In this document: positions 11,274 to 22,443 of the stretch, one piece after another
Numbering within the stretch: the first letter of the stretch is position 1
Layout of the letters: each line of letters begins with the position of its first letter
Notes under the pieces: generated by a model
Told to the model about the DNA's origin: nothing
What the model saw: only the letters and a program-made list of their open reading frames with translations
Databases searched by the model: none
Assembly (NCBI GenBank): GCA_021018995.1
Contig: CM037593.1
Location: 43,723,810 to 43,787,809, forward strand
Source: Chloranthus sessilifolius
Taxonomy: Eukaryota; Streptophyta; Magnoliopsida; Chloranthales; Chloranthaceae
Length of the DNA: 64,000 nucleotides
Direction of reading: 5' to 3'
Translations under genes and position numbers: made by a program

Positions 11274-11485
11274 GTGGGGGAAAATGGGCCCTTCAAATGT
11301 GGTGTTGGATTTTGGTTAGGTTTAAGGTGAATGGTAGTTTCAGAGGATGATTCAGCATCTGGTATATGTCGCTGGCGCTTCAAATTTTCTACTCTTTGTA
11401 TTGCGGCCGGGAGCGTAGTCTTGTGTATCTCAAGGATTTTATCCAGTTGCTTACTGAAATCGCCTGGGTTTTGCTCTTCCGCCAT
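11267..11485 (-). pseudogene. Start of ORF2 of element 3a, unrecognised
   Basis: A 72-codon frame opens 60 nt downstream of a minus-strand TATA box. It begins MAEEQNPGDFSKQLDKILE and is hydrophilic, with a helical charged N-terminus followed by a Thr/Pro/Asn-rich part, ending at a stop near the tandem duplication. Its position after gag and after a family-specific motif cluster is that of ORF2 in B and C, but I see no sequence similarity to that protein. It is probably a truncated remnant of a family-3 ORF2. Function unknown. Confidence 0.4.
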
Positions 11486-11544
11486 GGAGTTTAGGGTGTG
11501 AAAGGAAGATGAAAGAAATGAGTTGTTAGGAAGGTGAAGGTTGG

Positions 11545-11554
11545 TTTTATAAGG
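11545..11554 (-). promoter_or_regulatory. Internal TATA box before ORF2 of element 3a
   Basis: On the minus strand CCTTATAAAA, ~60 nt upstream of the ATG at 11485 and downstream of the motif cluster 11905-11705. The arrangement parallels TATAAA at 54685-54690 in element C. Confidence 0.45.
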
Positions 11555-11704
11555 AAGGGAAGGGTTCGTGTGTCAAGGTATAGGCTCATAGGCATGGGTG
11601 GTTGGCAAGTGGAGATATTGAATACGATGCGTGCCCGCTTCCTCTATGAATTGAATGGGTTCAAGTTCCAACGTAACTGATAAGATCGATCACTAGAATT
11701 GCCT

Positions 11705-11905
11705 GTTCCCCAAAATTATCATTTGCAATCTTGTAGAACAAAAGTGAAACTCTATGATGCTTCAAATCGTACTTGCTACGATTTGACTCTACGAATCACA
11801 AGAAATTATAAATCCACACGTTTAAAGTGATTGTGACCAGATGAAAGAGACTTTACGATTGACTGTACTTTCACATACTGTAAATCGTAGAATACTCTTC
11901 AAAAT
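11705..11905 (-). promoter_or_regulatory. AAATCGTA/TACGATTT motif cluster, internal copy of family 3
   Basis: Contains tcaaatcgtacttg, gctacgatttgac, ctctacgaatcac, ctttacgattgac and gtaaatcgtagaa. These are the words found in family-3 LTRs (aaatcgtaaatcacaatttt near 14465; aaaatcgtaaatcatgattt near 14605). It lies between gag and the ORF2 start. Confidence 0.55.
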
Positions 11906-11974
11906 TAAATTATATACCTATGTTATACGTGTTTGCTACAAGTGAGTCGGTAGGTCGACAGGTTCTAGAGGGAT

Positions 11975-13107
11975 TCAATTAAAAATAGAGGGAGTTGATG
12001 TGTCTCCCATAAATATACGTCCTCTAGTCATACCAACTGCATGTGAAGGTAGTGCATTACTCTCTCTTTCAAAAAGGGTTAGTTGCTCAATTTGAGTTTC
12101 TAACCTTACGATAGATTGTCGAAGATGGTTGAGTAACTGTGTCTGGATATGACTATGTTGCACCCAACTATGAGCTATTTGCAACAAGGCATCCTCAGTA
12201 GCAGTGTGGTTTTGGGTTTCTATGGGATAAGAAGAAACAATTGGAAGTCATGAAACTGCTTGAGTTGGGCCATGGTTAGGACCATAGGCTTCTCCTTTCA
12301 GAGATGTTGGGTGCGATTTTATACCCACCAGAGATTGAACTTTTATTTTTCAAATCTGCTATTTTGGAAGACTTTTCATCATTGTCTTTAATTTATATAA
12401 TCTTCCTTGCATAAGAAGTATATTTGTTAAAGTCTTCGAATCAATTTCACCCAATGCGTAGTGTTGCACCGGTTCCTCGCTAAGGGTCTCAAACAGTTCC
12501 CAAGCTTCTTCTACTATTAATTTATGAAATATACAGCCACAAGTCACATCAATCCTATGCCGGGTTGCATCTTCAAGGCCTTCATAGAAGGTGAGCACAA
12601 GTTGCCAGTGCGTAATCCCATGGTGAAGGCACTTGTGCAGAAGATCCTTAAGATGATTCCAACACTCCTGAAGAGATTCATTCGGGAATTGATGGAATGT
12701 TATGATAAGATCCTAAATTTTATTCGACCTGCAGATTGGAAAGAATTTTGTAGGAAACATACGTTCCAGTCCTTCCCAATCGACAATTGAATTATGAGGC
12801 AAAGAGTTTATCCACTGCTTTGCTTCATCTCTATAGGAATATGCGAACAGTCACAACCGAGTGGATGTTCCATTAAGTTCTTAATTCGAGTGATAGTACA
12901 TACTTTTACAAACTTATTTAAATGCAAATAGGGGTCTTCATCCATTAGCCCATGAAAAGTCGAAAGTATTTGAAGTATATTGGGCGTAATTTCAAAAGTC
13001 CTATTATCGGTTATAGGGTATATTTGAATACATGGGAGAGGTATAAGAGGTGTTAAAGAATAATATTTCCCCATCGTCTTAGCCACATATTGGTCTTTCC
13101 CTGCCAT
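11975..13107 (-). pseudogene. gag: gag of element 3a, Athila-type, frameshifted
   Basis: Minus-strand Gag remnant. The start is ATG at 13107 (MAGKDQYVAKTMGKYYSLTP). Recognisable blocks are FEITPNILQILSTFHGLMDE, then after a frameshift near 12880 RDEAKQWINSLPHNSI, a LQECWNHLKDLLHKCLHHGI block, LTFYEGLEDATRHRID and VEEAWELFETLSEE (12598-12359). The C-terminal part (12187-11975) contains SIVRLETQIEQLT, a predicted helix. The blocks correspond in order to the retrotransposon Gag domain of plant Ty3-gypsy elements, which forms the virus-like particle. Stops and frameshifts make it inactive. No zinc knuckle was recognised. Confidence 0.75.
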
Positions 13108-13378
13108 AATGGAGTTAGGATAGAGTAAGCTGGCTAAAGCAGTGAAGTTAAATATCTATTCTATTTTTAGTTTTATCTGATTTTTTTTCTAGAAAGTAAT
13201 TTGAGAGAACAAATCTAAGCCTCGAGCTTCTCTAATCAGGGGAAGTTAAAACTCCGATTTATTACTCCAAATAAACCTACAAAAGATTAAGAAGTGATCA
13301 AAGAAAATTGAAAATATAAAGAAATATAAAAAGGAGAAAGATAAATACTTATTTTTTAAATTAATATATTAAAACGTT

Positions 13379-13397
13379 GTCCCCGGTAGCAGAGCCA
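13379..13397 (-). other. Primer-binding site (tRNA-Asp type), element 3a
   Basis: Minus strand TGGCTCTGCTACCGGGGAC. It is similar to TGGCGCCGTTGCCGGGGAT, the complement of the plant tRNA-Asp 3' end, with a few substitutions. It is separated by 6 nt from the LTR end, as in B, C and 4a. Confidence 0.7.
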
Positions 13398-14149
13398 AAG
13401 ACTTGTTTGTTACTTATATGTGTGTCTAATTAAGTCTTAACTTATTTCAAGCGCACAATGGAAATTATAGAGCTAGTATAGGACCGTTCCCACGAAGATA
13501 GGTTTATTATATTAACTTAATTTTTTAAAAACTTATACTTTTCTTTTAAGTTCCTAAACTACTGGAGAAATTTGAATAAAAGAATTTTTTTTTAGTCTAA
13601 ATTTGTAAAAAATAAATTCTAAATCCTCCTACTTCAGATTATGGTCGTCAATCACAATCTTCAGCTATTGAATATTTATGAAATTAAATGGTACCATTAT
13701 CCACTATATATTATGTTTCCTAGCATTGGTCATCAATCAATTCTATAATCCTATCAATACGGATTTAATCTAATCAACAATCTCTTGAAACTTGGGCATC
13801 AGTCAAATTCTAGAAAACTGAAGATGAAAAAGTAAAATCGTTATACTAATCTACAATCTTCAAAGATGTTTACAAAGTAGGAAATTATAATAAAATTAAT
13901 CTAAACTAGAAAATAATAAAATTATATCTTTCACCCCTCAGTCGTAGTCGTCAATTGCTTTTGATAAACTACAGATATCTACTCTAATCTTTAGCCCCCA
14001 ATTGCAGTTGTCAATTTCTCTTGAGTAACCTTTGATATCTAATCTACAAAACAATAAAAATCTACTCTAAATTTGATCGGAAGAAAACCCAACCTTAGTT
14101 GTCAATTTATGCTGAGAATTCCTTCAATGGATATTCTAATGCCAATCCT

Positions 14150-14160
14150 CTTATTTATAG
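14150..14160 (-). promoter_or_regulatory. TATA box of LTR 3a
   Basis: Minus strand CTATAAATAAG. The identical string stands at the same relative place in family-4 LTRs (16666-16657, 43958-43948) and in LTR 3d (63202-63192). Confidence 0.6.
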
Positions 14161-14429
14161 ATCGTAAGGGTTAACTCCTAATTCAAATAAAAGAAATTAC
14201 TAAAATAAAACTATCCTAATATAACTCTACTTCAAAGTTTATCCTTCCTTGTTTTCAATCTGTTGATGTACTTTTGGATTTTCTCCTTATTTTCAGTAGC
14301 AGAGTCCTTTAAGTGTCTTCTTCGTCAATCTTCTCAGATCCGTGATTCACTAGACTTCTTCTTTAAGAAATCTTCTAACTTTATTCATGGCAGTGTTCAT
14401 CTCACGTCATCAGTAACTTCTTCTATTCT

Positions 14430-14690
14430 CTGGAAAATCAAAAATCACAATTTTCTTCTTCTATTGAAACTTCTAGAAAATCGTAAATCACAATTTTCTA
14501 ACTTTTCAATACAGCTTCCTATTGAATGATTCTCTATTTATGATTTTGATTATAATTCATCGCTGCTCTTGTATCATACTTTACTCTTGAGCAGCTTTCT
14601 TTCAAAATCGTAAATCATGATTTCTATTCTTCTAAGTGCTTTGTTCTGCAAAAATCATAAATTATGATTTTTCATCTTTTCAGTAGGCGA
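14430..14690 (-). promoter_or_regulatory. AAATCGTAAATTACGATTT-type motif cluster, LTR 3a
   Basis: Successive imperfect palindromes: aaatcacaattttc, aaaatcgtaaatcacaattt, aaaatcgtaaatcatgattt, aaaatcataaattatgattt. Each contains the arms AAATCRTAA and TTAYGATTT. The cluster is ~280-540 bp upstream of the minus-strand TATA box. Confidence 0.65.
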
Positions 14691-14875
14691 AGGTTCATCT
14701 TTTGGTTCAATCATCTTTTTATTGCTTTATGAGTTTATTTTGACGAATATTAACATTTTGGTTCTCTTTTATTGTTTCTCTTTAATATCTGCACATCAGT
14801 AACTTATTAGTAGCAAACTAAGTCCTAGCATCACTAAGAAAAGGGTAGTAAATTGGTATATTATGTGACTGATCA

Positions 14876-15499
14876 GGGCCCATAAAAATTCCCATGCATC
14901 TGTTGCCATAAATGAGAGGAACATACCCCCACAGGTATCATCAATCCATTGTCGGGTTCGGTCATTCAAACCTTCATAGAAACTGAGCACCAATTCCCAG
15001 CACGGAACCCACCATTATTAAGGCAACTCAGCAGAAGCTTGTTGAAGCAATTCCAACATTCAGTAAACCACTCTTCCGAGATTTGATAATATGTTGTGAT
15101 TATTTTTTAGAATTGACTTATCTTACGAGTTGGGAAATATTCATGGAAAAATACATATCGTAACTCCTCCCACCTAGTAATTAAGTCAATGGGCAAAGAG
15201 TGGAGCCACTGCTTCACCCTCTCCCTTAGTGAAAATGGGAAAAGTCACAACCGAGTGGCCGCTTCTGTTAAATTTTTAATCTTAAATAAGGCACAGATTT
15301 CAAGAAAGCTCATTAAATGCAAGTGGGGATCTTCGTTACCATGCCCATGAAAAATAGGTAAAAGTTGAATTACATTGGGCTTGATTTTATAGACCCCATC
15401 CCCGGTGGCTACAGGTACTCAAATACACGAGGGAGGGTTTAAACTCGCCGGTATGTAATACTCCCTCAACATTCTAGTCATATGGTCTCCTCCCACCAT
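14876..15499 (-). pseudogene. gag: gag of family-4 element 4a, truncated at 14876
   Basis: Minus-strand Gag remnant starting ATG at 15499. Blocks in order: YKIKPNVIQLLPIFHGHGNE, LHLMSFLEICALFKIKNLTE, LFPFSLRERVKQWLHSLPID, then (after a stop) FTECWNCFNKLLLSC and, after a frameshift, LSFYEGLNDRTRQWIDDTCG. These match the retrotransposon Gag domain of Athila/Tat elements. Coding stops where the family-3 LTR begins, so the rest of the gene was displaced or deleted. Several in-frame stops show that it is inactive. Confidence 0.75.
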
Positions 15500-15855
15500 G
15501 ATAGATCTGATTAAAAATTAGTGTGGGGGACTAGAACGTTCACTATTCCAACATTGTGAGATGAACAGTAGCTAGCGGGAATCTACCGGCTCATTCACTC
15601 AAGCTTAAGACCGATGGCACAAGCGAGAAGATAATGACAACCACACCTTAACAAAAGTAAAGAAAAATAGAATATCTAATATTAGTTACTGAAAATTGTA
15701 AGTAGCACCTTAGCCTTTCACAGCGTCTCGTGATAAGCCTTCGATACGTCTCAAAGCACACGATCTTCCAGGCCTAAAAAGAGAATAAAAACTACAATTA
15801 GTATAATGATACAAAGATACAGTAAAATTGTATTCAAATAGGAAATAAAGCCAAA
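15500..15855 (-). other. Leader between PBS and gag of element 4a
   Basis: Untranslated leader on the minus strand. An 81-codon frame at 15955-15710 crosses the PBS and LTR and is not a gene. Nothing else is recognised. Confidence 0.45.
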
Positions 15856-15874
15856 ATCCTCGACAGCGGTGCCA
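15856..15874 (-). other. Primer-binding site (tRNA-Asp type), element 4a
   Basis: Minus strand TGGCACCGCTGTCGAGGAT. It differs from TGGCGCCGTTGCCGGGGAT (complement of the plant tRNA-Asp 3' end) only by transitions. A 6-nt spacer separates it from the LTR end at 15881. Confidence 0.75.
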
Positions 15875-16656
15875 AAAACTTGATTGTCTTAAAATATGAC
15901 CTTGCAAGTGCACAAGTCCGAATGTATTGGGGCAAGTACAAGGGTGTCGAACCACAGGGATTTGTCATTTATCTCTTGTTTAATTCTATTTAATGAAGTA
16001 TTTTGTAGCATTAGATTCCTAAAAAAAATAAAGAAATCTACATTGTTTTGGACGTAAGAAAGGAGAAAGCAGACTGGAATCCCTCTTGGATTCTAAATTC
16101 GTACAATAATAAATCCTATTTCTTTTCTATTGTGAATCCCTGGTACCCCCGCTCCTAGCTACAGGCTCAGTCACTTCGTATATGGCTTAAGTAAATCTAA
16201 TCGCGAGTTAGAAAGACCTAATCATCAAAGAACCATTGCATGAACCAATAAAACTACCCTACAGGCCTAGTCCGTTAGTGAATATCCTATTCAGGTTAAC
16301 CCAATCCCTACAAGGCCACCGAATTAAACTAAATAAGATTGCAGCATTACTATCTCATTCTTGATCTAGTCGGAACCTCTAACATGCAAGCATAACATTA
16401 ATGGAATTCACAAATAGAAAAGGAAATAGGGCTTTATTAAAAATACTTATCCAGAATACAAGAGATCTAGCATGAAGCTTTAAGTGTGCATCGACTCAGA
16501 GATCTCCCTCATTGCTGATGCAGATTTTGATCGATGATTACATCTAGTCTTCCTCTTATTCCAGAACTATTCCTAACCTAAAAATACATAATCTCATGTC
16601 AGAGCTCTCTAGAAAGATTTCGACGTGCGAGTCCCCTAAAACTAAAACCTAGGGTC

Positions 16657-16666
16657 CTTATTTATA
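16657..16666 (-). promoter_or_regulatory. TATA box of LTR 4a
   Basis: Minus strand CTATAAATAAG-type sequence, at the same relative position in LTR 4b. Confidence 0.55.
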
Positions 16667-16861
16667 GATTACAAGACCCTAAAATAAATATACACGGCAA
16701 GTAATCTCTAGATCCTAAAAATCCTCCAAGGGGATGAATGTGGAAGAAAATCTTCACTGATTTTGAGTTATCCAGTGAGTTGAAGAGATTCTCGCTGAAC
16801 ATCTCAGAGTATGGGCTTATCTACAGTTGTTCAACCTAGATTTTTGCATGAAAACTCTGTT

Positions 16862-17180
16862 TAGACCAGTCGAGTTCGATTGGTTGAGTTCAGTTTCCTT
16901 CTCCATAAAAGCTTCAACTTGCTTTATTTTCTAGACTGATCGAACAAGGCTGAACCGGTCGAGTAATTCCTCTAAGTGTATTTGCATTATGCTCTACCTG
17001 TTTTGACCGATCGGATGAGTCCTGACCGGTCTCTCTTTACATATCTGAAGCCATTTGGAGTTCTGACCGATCGAAAGTGATGCTTTGACCAGTCCATTTA
17101 AGCTTACTTCTCTTCTGCTGGAAACCTCCTCTGCTGCGCTATATCGACTGGTCGAATTTGCAGTTTCGACCGGTCCAATT
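16862..17180 (-). promoter_or_regulatory. GACCGGTC/GACCGATCGA motif cluster, LTR 4a
   Basis: Words such as gaccagtcgagtt, gactgatcgaaca, gaaccggtcgagta, tgaccgatcggatg, tgaccggtctc, tgaccgatcgaaag, tgaccagtcc, cgactggtcgaat, cgaccggtcca. The core GACCGGTC is a perfect palindrome. The cluster is 200-520 bp upstream of the minus-strand TATA box. The same set appears in LTR 4b. Confidence 0.7.
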
Positions 17181-17392
17181 GAACTTTTAAAGCACTCCTT
17201 CAGCTGCATCTCCCTGGATCCTTGCCTTTTGGTTGAATTTCTTCATAACTTTGCTCCTTTAACCTTTTTAGCATTTAATCAACTTCTGAACTTGTTGCAA
17301 CACAACATGATCAAAAGCATATATTAGTGGTTAACTGAGGTCTAGTAAAGCTGAGATTTGAGAATAATTTGTACAACTTTTGGTCCGTCTGA

Positions 17393-17639
17393 TTGGGCCC
17401 TTTCCCCTTGTTGATTGTATGACAGGACACGAAATGAAGCTGTCATGGCTGGCGAGGCTCTTTGGCATTGATGAGCTGCTTCTCGAGGATTGGCCCAATG
17501 TTGTATTCACCTTTCCCCTGAGTGGACCCTGATCTTTGCCCGAGTTTTCCTGTTGGGCAAGACGATCCTCGCTAACACCAACAACAGGCATATTTAGTTG
17601 TCCCTTCTCCGTCTGATGGAGAGCTGGATAGATGTTCAT
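17393..17639. other. Unassigned flank of LTR 4a
   Basis: A 102-codon minus-strand frame (17639-17331) overlaps the LTR end. It is rich in Ser/Gln/Gly and unrecognised. I cannot decide whether it is coding. Confidence 0.25.
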
Positions 17640-19176
17640 AGAGTTGATTGAGGAGATGTTGGTTACGCCGTCCTGATGAATAGGGTGGCCCGAGCCTCAG
17701 TTTGGAGCCTCTCCTCTCTCAATGGCTTCTGACCGTTGATTGAGGTGACCTATCTCTTGCTTTTATGCTCTTTCTTTTCTATTAGATGCATACACTCATT
17801 ACCTCTGACTTTGGTCTTTTTTACCTTTTCAAGTCTAGGGATACCTGCATTTCCAGCCAGGTTGCCCCCTCCTCCTTTGAAGGGATGCCACCTTTCCACT
17901 AATGATCTGCTTGCACGTTGATCTCCGCAAGGATGCAGGAATGAGTAACTTTGAGCTGGGCTTGAGGTCCTAGCTTGATCTGATGCTCCCAGAGCAGGTT
18001 TTCTCACTCCTCTCCCTTACATCTTTTGAGATTTTAAGGTTCTATTTGGCCAAGGAAGCTTCTCTTTCTTTGATCAGGTCGTGCCCAACCCCTACACGGG
18101 CTCCCCTTTCCTAGATCGGCATGCAGTTGAACAATCGTGAGTATTCATAGATCGTCGGGTTATCTCTTTCGGTGGCTTCTTGACAAGAGTTTACTATTTG
18201 GGGGAGAGGGTGACTCATTAGTATCGTGCTTACTTTATCATGCCCACAGATCCTCCTGGCCACATGCTGGCACCAGGGGGTACTATTGAGGAGCTTATAG
18301 AGCTGCTGCATCATGTGGGGGTTTGGATTGAGGGCCTCCTCCGGCCAGGCATGGATTACCAGATGTGGTATGAGGCTCGTGATTCATACCTAGCGTAAAC
18401 TTCATGGCTTTCAGAGGTCCACTCTGCCAGGTAACTTTAGTCTCTTCTTTATACTTTCATCTCATTTTCAATTATGATGATCAATTTATGATGATTGCCT
18501 TATTTTCTTTTCAGTTCGATGTGGCGGAGGCCTTAGGCTTGGATTTCAGTACAAGGCCATCTGGGACATCAGGCGAGGGACCTTTCAGGACCTTTGGTGT
18601 AAGACCCTCCTGGACCTCTAGTGTAGGACCCTTTGGGGTTTCTAGGCATGGGACCCTTGATGATGGGTTCATTGGGTAGTTATGCTAGGAGGTGGCGGAG
18701 CGTGCTCGTCTGTCCACTGAGGTGGCTAGAGTACCCCCTCCCAAACCGATCCCTGGGTGAGTTTTTTTTTTCCTTTTTTACTTCACAAATGCACTATCTT
18801 TTCCGGTTCGTGTTGCTTATACCTTTTTCTCCTCTACAGGACCTCTCATTGATGACCCAGGTTGCGAAGTATTATCTCCACCTTGTGGAGCTCCAAGGGG
18901 CTAAGATTGTAAGTATATGTGTTTTGTTAATTGATATTTCCTTTGTATTTTCAAACCATGTTCCCCTATTTGAGTCTTTCATGGAATTTTTCAGGTGGCT
19001 TGAGAGGGGGAGTCATGTTCTGTGCGGCATTGGTTTTTGCTGATGTGGTCTCGTATTGGAGACGCTGGAGCTTTTACATACCAGAGGACGCAGGAAGGAC
19101 AGAGGAGGGATGCCTAAGGGTCCGGGGCTTTTTAGGAGATGCTACTTTCTTTTTTCTTTTTGAACTTTTGAACTGA
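17640..19176 (+). pseudogene. Decayed intron-bearing coding sequence, C-terminal part of a DUF7745/plant-mobile-type ORF (tentative)
   Basis: Short coding islands are separated by plant-like introns: ctgccag|gtaactt (18431) to ttttcttttcag (~18515); tccctgg|gtgagttt (~18757) to ctcctctacag (~18839); aagattgtaagt to tttttcag (~18994). Coding islands include GGTIEELIELLHHVGVWIEG (about 18275-18335), a Gly/Pro/Ser repeat with two copies of GPF(R/G)...RPSWTSSVGP, and MTQVAKYYLHLVELQGAKI. Premature stops break it. The segment resembles the region after the DUF7745 domain in retroelement-associated plant ORFs, and 40330-41700 would be the N-terminal counterpart of the same family. Assignment is by weak pattern only. 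Confidence 0.35.
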
Positions 19177-19939
19177 AGGACAAGAGTTTTTTATTTTTGA
19201 ATGGTTATTTGTAATAATTCTTGGATGATTGGTACCCTTTGACTTTGAAAATTTTGAATGGATGTCTTTTAGGTCTTCTTTCCTTTTTTTATCCTTGTGG
19301 TACTTTTGCCTGTAAAGGAATCATAGGTTAGTTGGGTGTGCATTTGGAATCATGGTTTACATTGTTCTGCAGGACAAGTCACTTGTTTGGAAAATGGGGA
19401 GACGAACAAGGTTATGTGTGGCCAAAACGGCCGAAGATTCATGCACTCCTTTCATTTGTTGTGAGAATGGCACCTAAAAAAAAAGGTAGATAGGTTAGGT
19501 GGAAAAATTTGGTGCCCTAGCTCATGGTCCGAGGTGCCAACTAGTATTGGTCAAATGATTTTTTTTGCAAGTGGGGCATGTCCCTAATGAAATAAGTTTA
19601 GCACAGCTCTAAAAACCACTCTTACTCTCTTTTTCTTTTTCATTTTTTTCATTTCTTCATTTTATTTGGTCATGCGTGCATAGTATGCATGCATGCCTTA
19701 GAGGCATCGGTGGGCTTATATAGGTTCAGGAATGGGCCTTTCTCTTTGCATTTTCTATTGGGTTTTGATTTTACCTCCATTTTTCTTATCTTTTCCTCCC
19801 GTGGATGGGTCCATCGCTCTCCATTGATCCGTGATCCGTTGGAATGACTTCGTATGGCCATGGACCCACCTCATGTCCCCGCTCTGTCAGAGGGGATTGA
19901 GTCTTTTTTACTTCCATCTTTGGGTGTAGGACCTAGATT
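19177..19939. other. No gene recognised
   Basis: T-rich sequence with a near-palindromic 'gcgtgcatagtatgcatgca' near 19675. Frame 19861-19670 (-) has no recognisable features. Possibly the 3' flank of the preceding pseudogene. Confidence 0.3.
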
Positions 19940-20528
19940 TCTCAAGTAGTGTGTCACGGTGTCACTCGTCCAGCAGTGTCAGCCCGTGCGGCACCTAACG
20001 CCCAATGTGCTAAGTCAGCCTATTTCAACTCACAACCCTACAAAGCAACGCGAGAGGTTAGAGACGTCTTGTGTGGATTCCCGAAGGCAACTAAGAATGC
20101 GATAGGTAACAACGAGTAGAGGGGCAGCCCCCTTAGGGGGTAGACCTAGACCGCGGGGGTGGTTGGAAACCACCTCAAACACGATGGCCCTAGTACACGA
20201 CGTAACTAGAACCACCAAGCACCAAGCAAGAGCCGAATGCACGCACTCACGGCACAAGGCTAGCGCACGTGTTTGGTCAGGGGACTCTGGCTCATGTCCC
20301 CCTATTTAAGGGTTAAACACCACCGGGGGTGAAGGGATGGGAGGACTTTAAAGGTATTGGTTTGACATACCACCATGGCACACGACCCCCGCTCATGGCA
20401 CACACAACTATCCTCCACACCACAACGCCCACTACATCTGGCTTCTTCCCTCATGCGACCGGGCCATGATGCCCCATGCCCCGACCTCAATCTAGCAGCG
20501 CCCCCACGCGAAGCACCAGTGCACAAGT
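19940..20528 (+). repeat. Repeat family 5, copy a (left part)
   Basis: Matches 39651-40329 over its length: cagcccgtgcggcacctaac, ggttagagacgtcttgtgtg, aggtattggtttgacatacc. It carries a TATA-like 'ccctatttaaggg' near 20302-20314, so it is probably an LTR or promoter region of a retroelement. It continues at 24134 after the solo LTR inserted at CAAGT. Small frames on the minus strand are not considered genes. Confidence 0.6.
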
Positions 20529-21972
20529 TGTAACACCCTAAATTTTCACTAACGTTGAATCATTGACTTTTGAAGATGATGCAATTTGCCTTGACTAGTT
20601 TGACTGTCATCAAACTTTTCACGTCTGCGACGTGGACTTTGACCCACTCACCCCTATTGGGTGAATACACCCAACCGCGATTCTGGAACCAATTTGTGAC
20701 ACAAATCTATCCTTGAAAACTCGAACCCCGAGATTGGGCGAAGTTCAATCTTAATGACCCAAACCAATGTTGGTTTATTTGTATAGACATTCAGCATAGA
20801 TAGCCTAACACTAATACACCGACTATGTGTGCGAGCTTAAGAAGGCATACGCTGTAATTTTTGGAATGTCATAATTAGGTTGGACATTTTAGTTATCCCA
20901 CTGGTCGATGCTTTAGAGGGTAACCATGAGATCTAGGCATCAAAACACACCTAAGCCATCTGGCCTTAGTTGTCTCTGTTACTTAATTTTATCTTAGTCA
21001 AACCTGCTCATCGCACTGACTATGAGCTGCGTGGGTATTGACCAAACCCTCGTGAGCACCCCTGGTGTGTTTCAGTTTTAAATTTTGTCTTAGGGATCAG
21101 TACACTGAGACAGAACCATTAGTTGATACCCAAGCGATAGCAACCCATTTGGGAACCCAGCCCATGATTTGGAACTCAATATTGAAAGACTTGCGATAGA
21201 ATCATCTATTGACGACCCTAGAACCTGGAACCAATAGTGAATCTGGCCCTAGAATCAAGACCCATTAGTTAATATGGACTGGGGATTCAGACCAATAGAT
21301 GAGGCCCTATGCTAGACCCGTACACCAAGCTGTGTGTACCAATTATACACTGAATTTGGTACCCCATGTTATAAAGCCCACACTCCCACGCATGGAATAT
21401 GTGCAATTCGATTGAGTGTTGTGAGAGAGAGAGCCTTTACAATCTTCCCTATTAGTTTTCCATTTCGAGAAGCCTCCAAACCAATCGACCACTTGAAATC
21501 ATTCAGTGAGAACCGACTAGTGCGACAAAGAGTCACCACGAATCCGATCTTCGCAACAACCTTCCCTATCTTGAACCCCTACGATAAAGGAATCGGGTGG
21601 TTGAACTCACGAACCACGAGAAATCTACACACAGAGCTTGGAGCCACCGCATGCAAAGAATTCAATAAGTTGAGTTGTGTTTTTGCTACCTTATTAATCT
21701 TGAATTCCTTGGAATTAGGGTCGATTGGATCGTATCTCGGCTGCATGCACAGAAATCCCCAAAGATTGGATGCGTGAGAGACCTTGTAGCCGATGTGCTC
21801 CGATCCCGTTATTTTGGGCGTCGCATGCGTGATCAAGTTAAGGAAATAGATTAAGATTTAACTTTAAAGTACAAATCTCAATTAGATTAATGGTTTAGGA
21901 TGAGGATTATACAAAAAAATTAGAGCTTTTAAAGCTATAAGGAAGGAAAAATGAATTCTGGACATTCTCGGA

Positions 21973-22060
21973 TCTACAACAGTCATCGAGGTGACCATAG
22001 AGCTCGCTACGGTGAGCTATTTTCTGAACACCTCACCCCAGGGAGCTACAGTAACTCGCC
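21973..22060 (+). promoter_or_regulatory. CTCGCTGCGGTGAG-type motif cluster 1 in solo LTR
   Basis: Contains atcgaggtgacc, gagctcgctacggtgagc, gaacacctcacccc and aactcgcctcagcg: short, partly inverted CG-containing words. Confidence 0.5.
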
Positions 22061-22443
22061 TCAGCGTGTTACTATTCATAGGCCAACACCTGTTCGGTAT
22101 TTTGGTCATAATGTTTGACCCCCGAGCTCCGATTGATGTGATTCTTGTGGTGTTGGAAAGAGGATATCGAGCCCTATCACTTTCATGAATTAATAGTTTT
22201 ATGAATCAAAAGTTTTAAGGGTAAAATTTGGGCGGGAAGTTGGGTCAAGTTCAAAGTTAGCACGAATTTACCCATTTTTGCCTCAGTATTAAGAAAACAC
22301 CTAAGTGCGTCGAAGTCACTAGTATTTAGAGTAAAAAAACTTATGTTAAATTGTGGGACTAGGTTAAGTTGTTAAGTTGGCATGAAGATTACTCATTAGA
22401 GGTAACGGTAACGGTTAAGACTAAGAAGAAGAAACAAATAGAG

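Larger units (their letters stand above)
9790..14875 (-). mobile_element. Family-3 element 3a (Athila-like, non-autonomous layout), 3'-truncated
   Basis: Read on the minus strand: 5' LTR (14875-13404), 6-nt spacer, tRNA-Asp PBS (13397-13379), gag (13107-11975), motif cluster (11905-11705), TATA (~11550), short ORF2 start (11485), decayed sequence, then 3' non-coding to ~9790. The 3' LTR is missing, the copy being joined to the truncated LTR D. No RT or integrase motifs were found. At its 5' end it abuts a family-4 gag at 14876, which it presumably interrupts. Confidence 0.65.
13404..14875 (-). repeat. Family-3 5' LTR of element 3a
   Basis: 1472 bp, TG...CA: plus-strand start tgtttgttac at 13404 after the PBS, end gtgactgatca at 14875. 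TATA box CTATAAATAAG on the minus strand at 14160-14150. Motif cluster 14430-14690 (aaatcgtaaatcacaatttt and variants) lies upstream of the TATA. Downstream of the TATA, in the transcribed part, a second word (GTCRTCAATT on the plus strand) recurs about six times (13640-14110). Confidence 0.75.
15881..17392 (-). repeat. Family-4 5' LTR (element 4a)
   Basis: Plus-strand start tgattgtcttaaaatatgac at 15881. It is homologous over its length to LTR 4b (43160-44710): 'caagtacaagggtgtcgaac' near 15930, 'gtaccccg/cgctcctggctac'-like near 16145. The far end is decayed (ttttggtccgtctga against ttttgaggccaatca), so 17392 is approximate. Minus-strand TATA at 16666-16657. Motif cluster 16862-17180. Confidence 0.7.

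Noticed and set aside
20302..20526. Minus-strand 74-codon GC-rich frame
   Set aside because: Lies in repeat family 5 downstream of its TATA and antisense to it. A frame also occurs in 39977-40195 but the translations differ by frameshifts, so coding is not supported.
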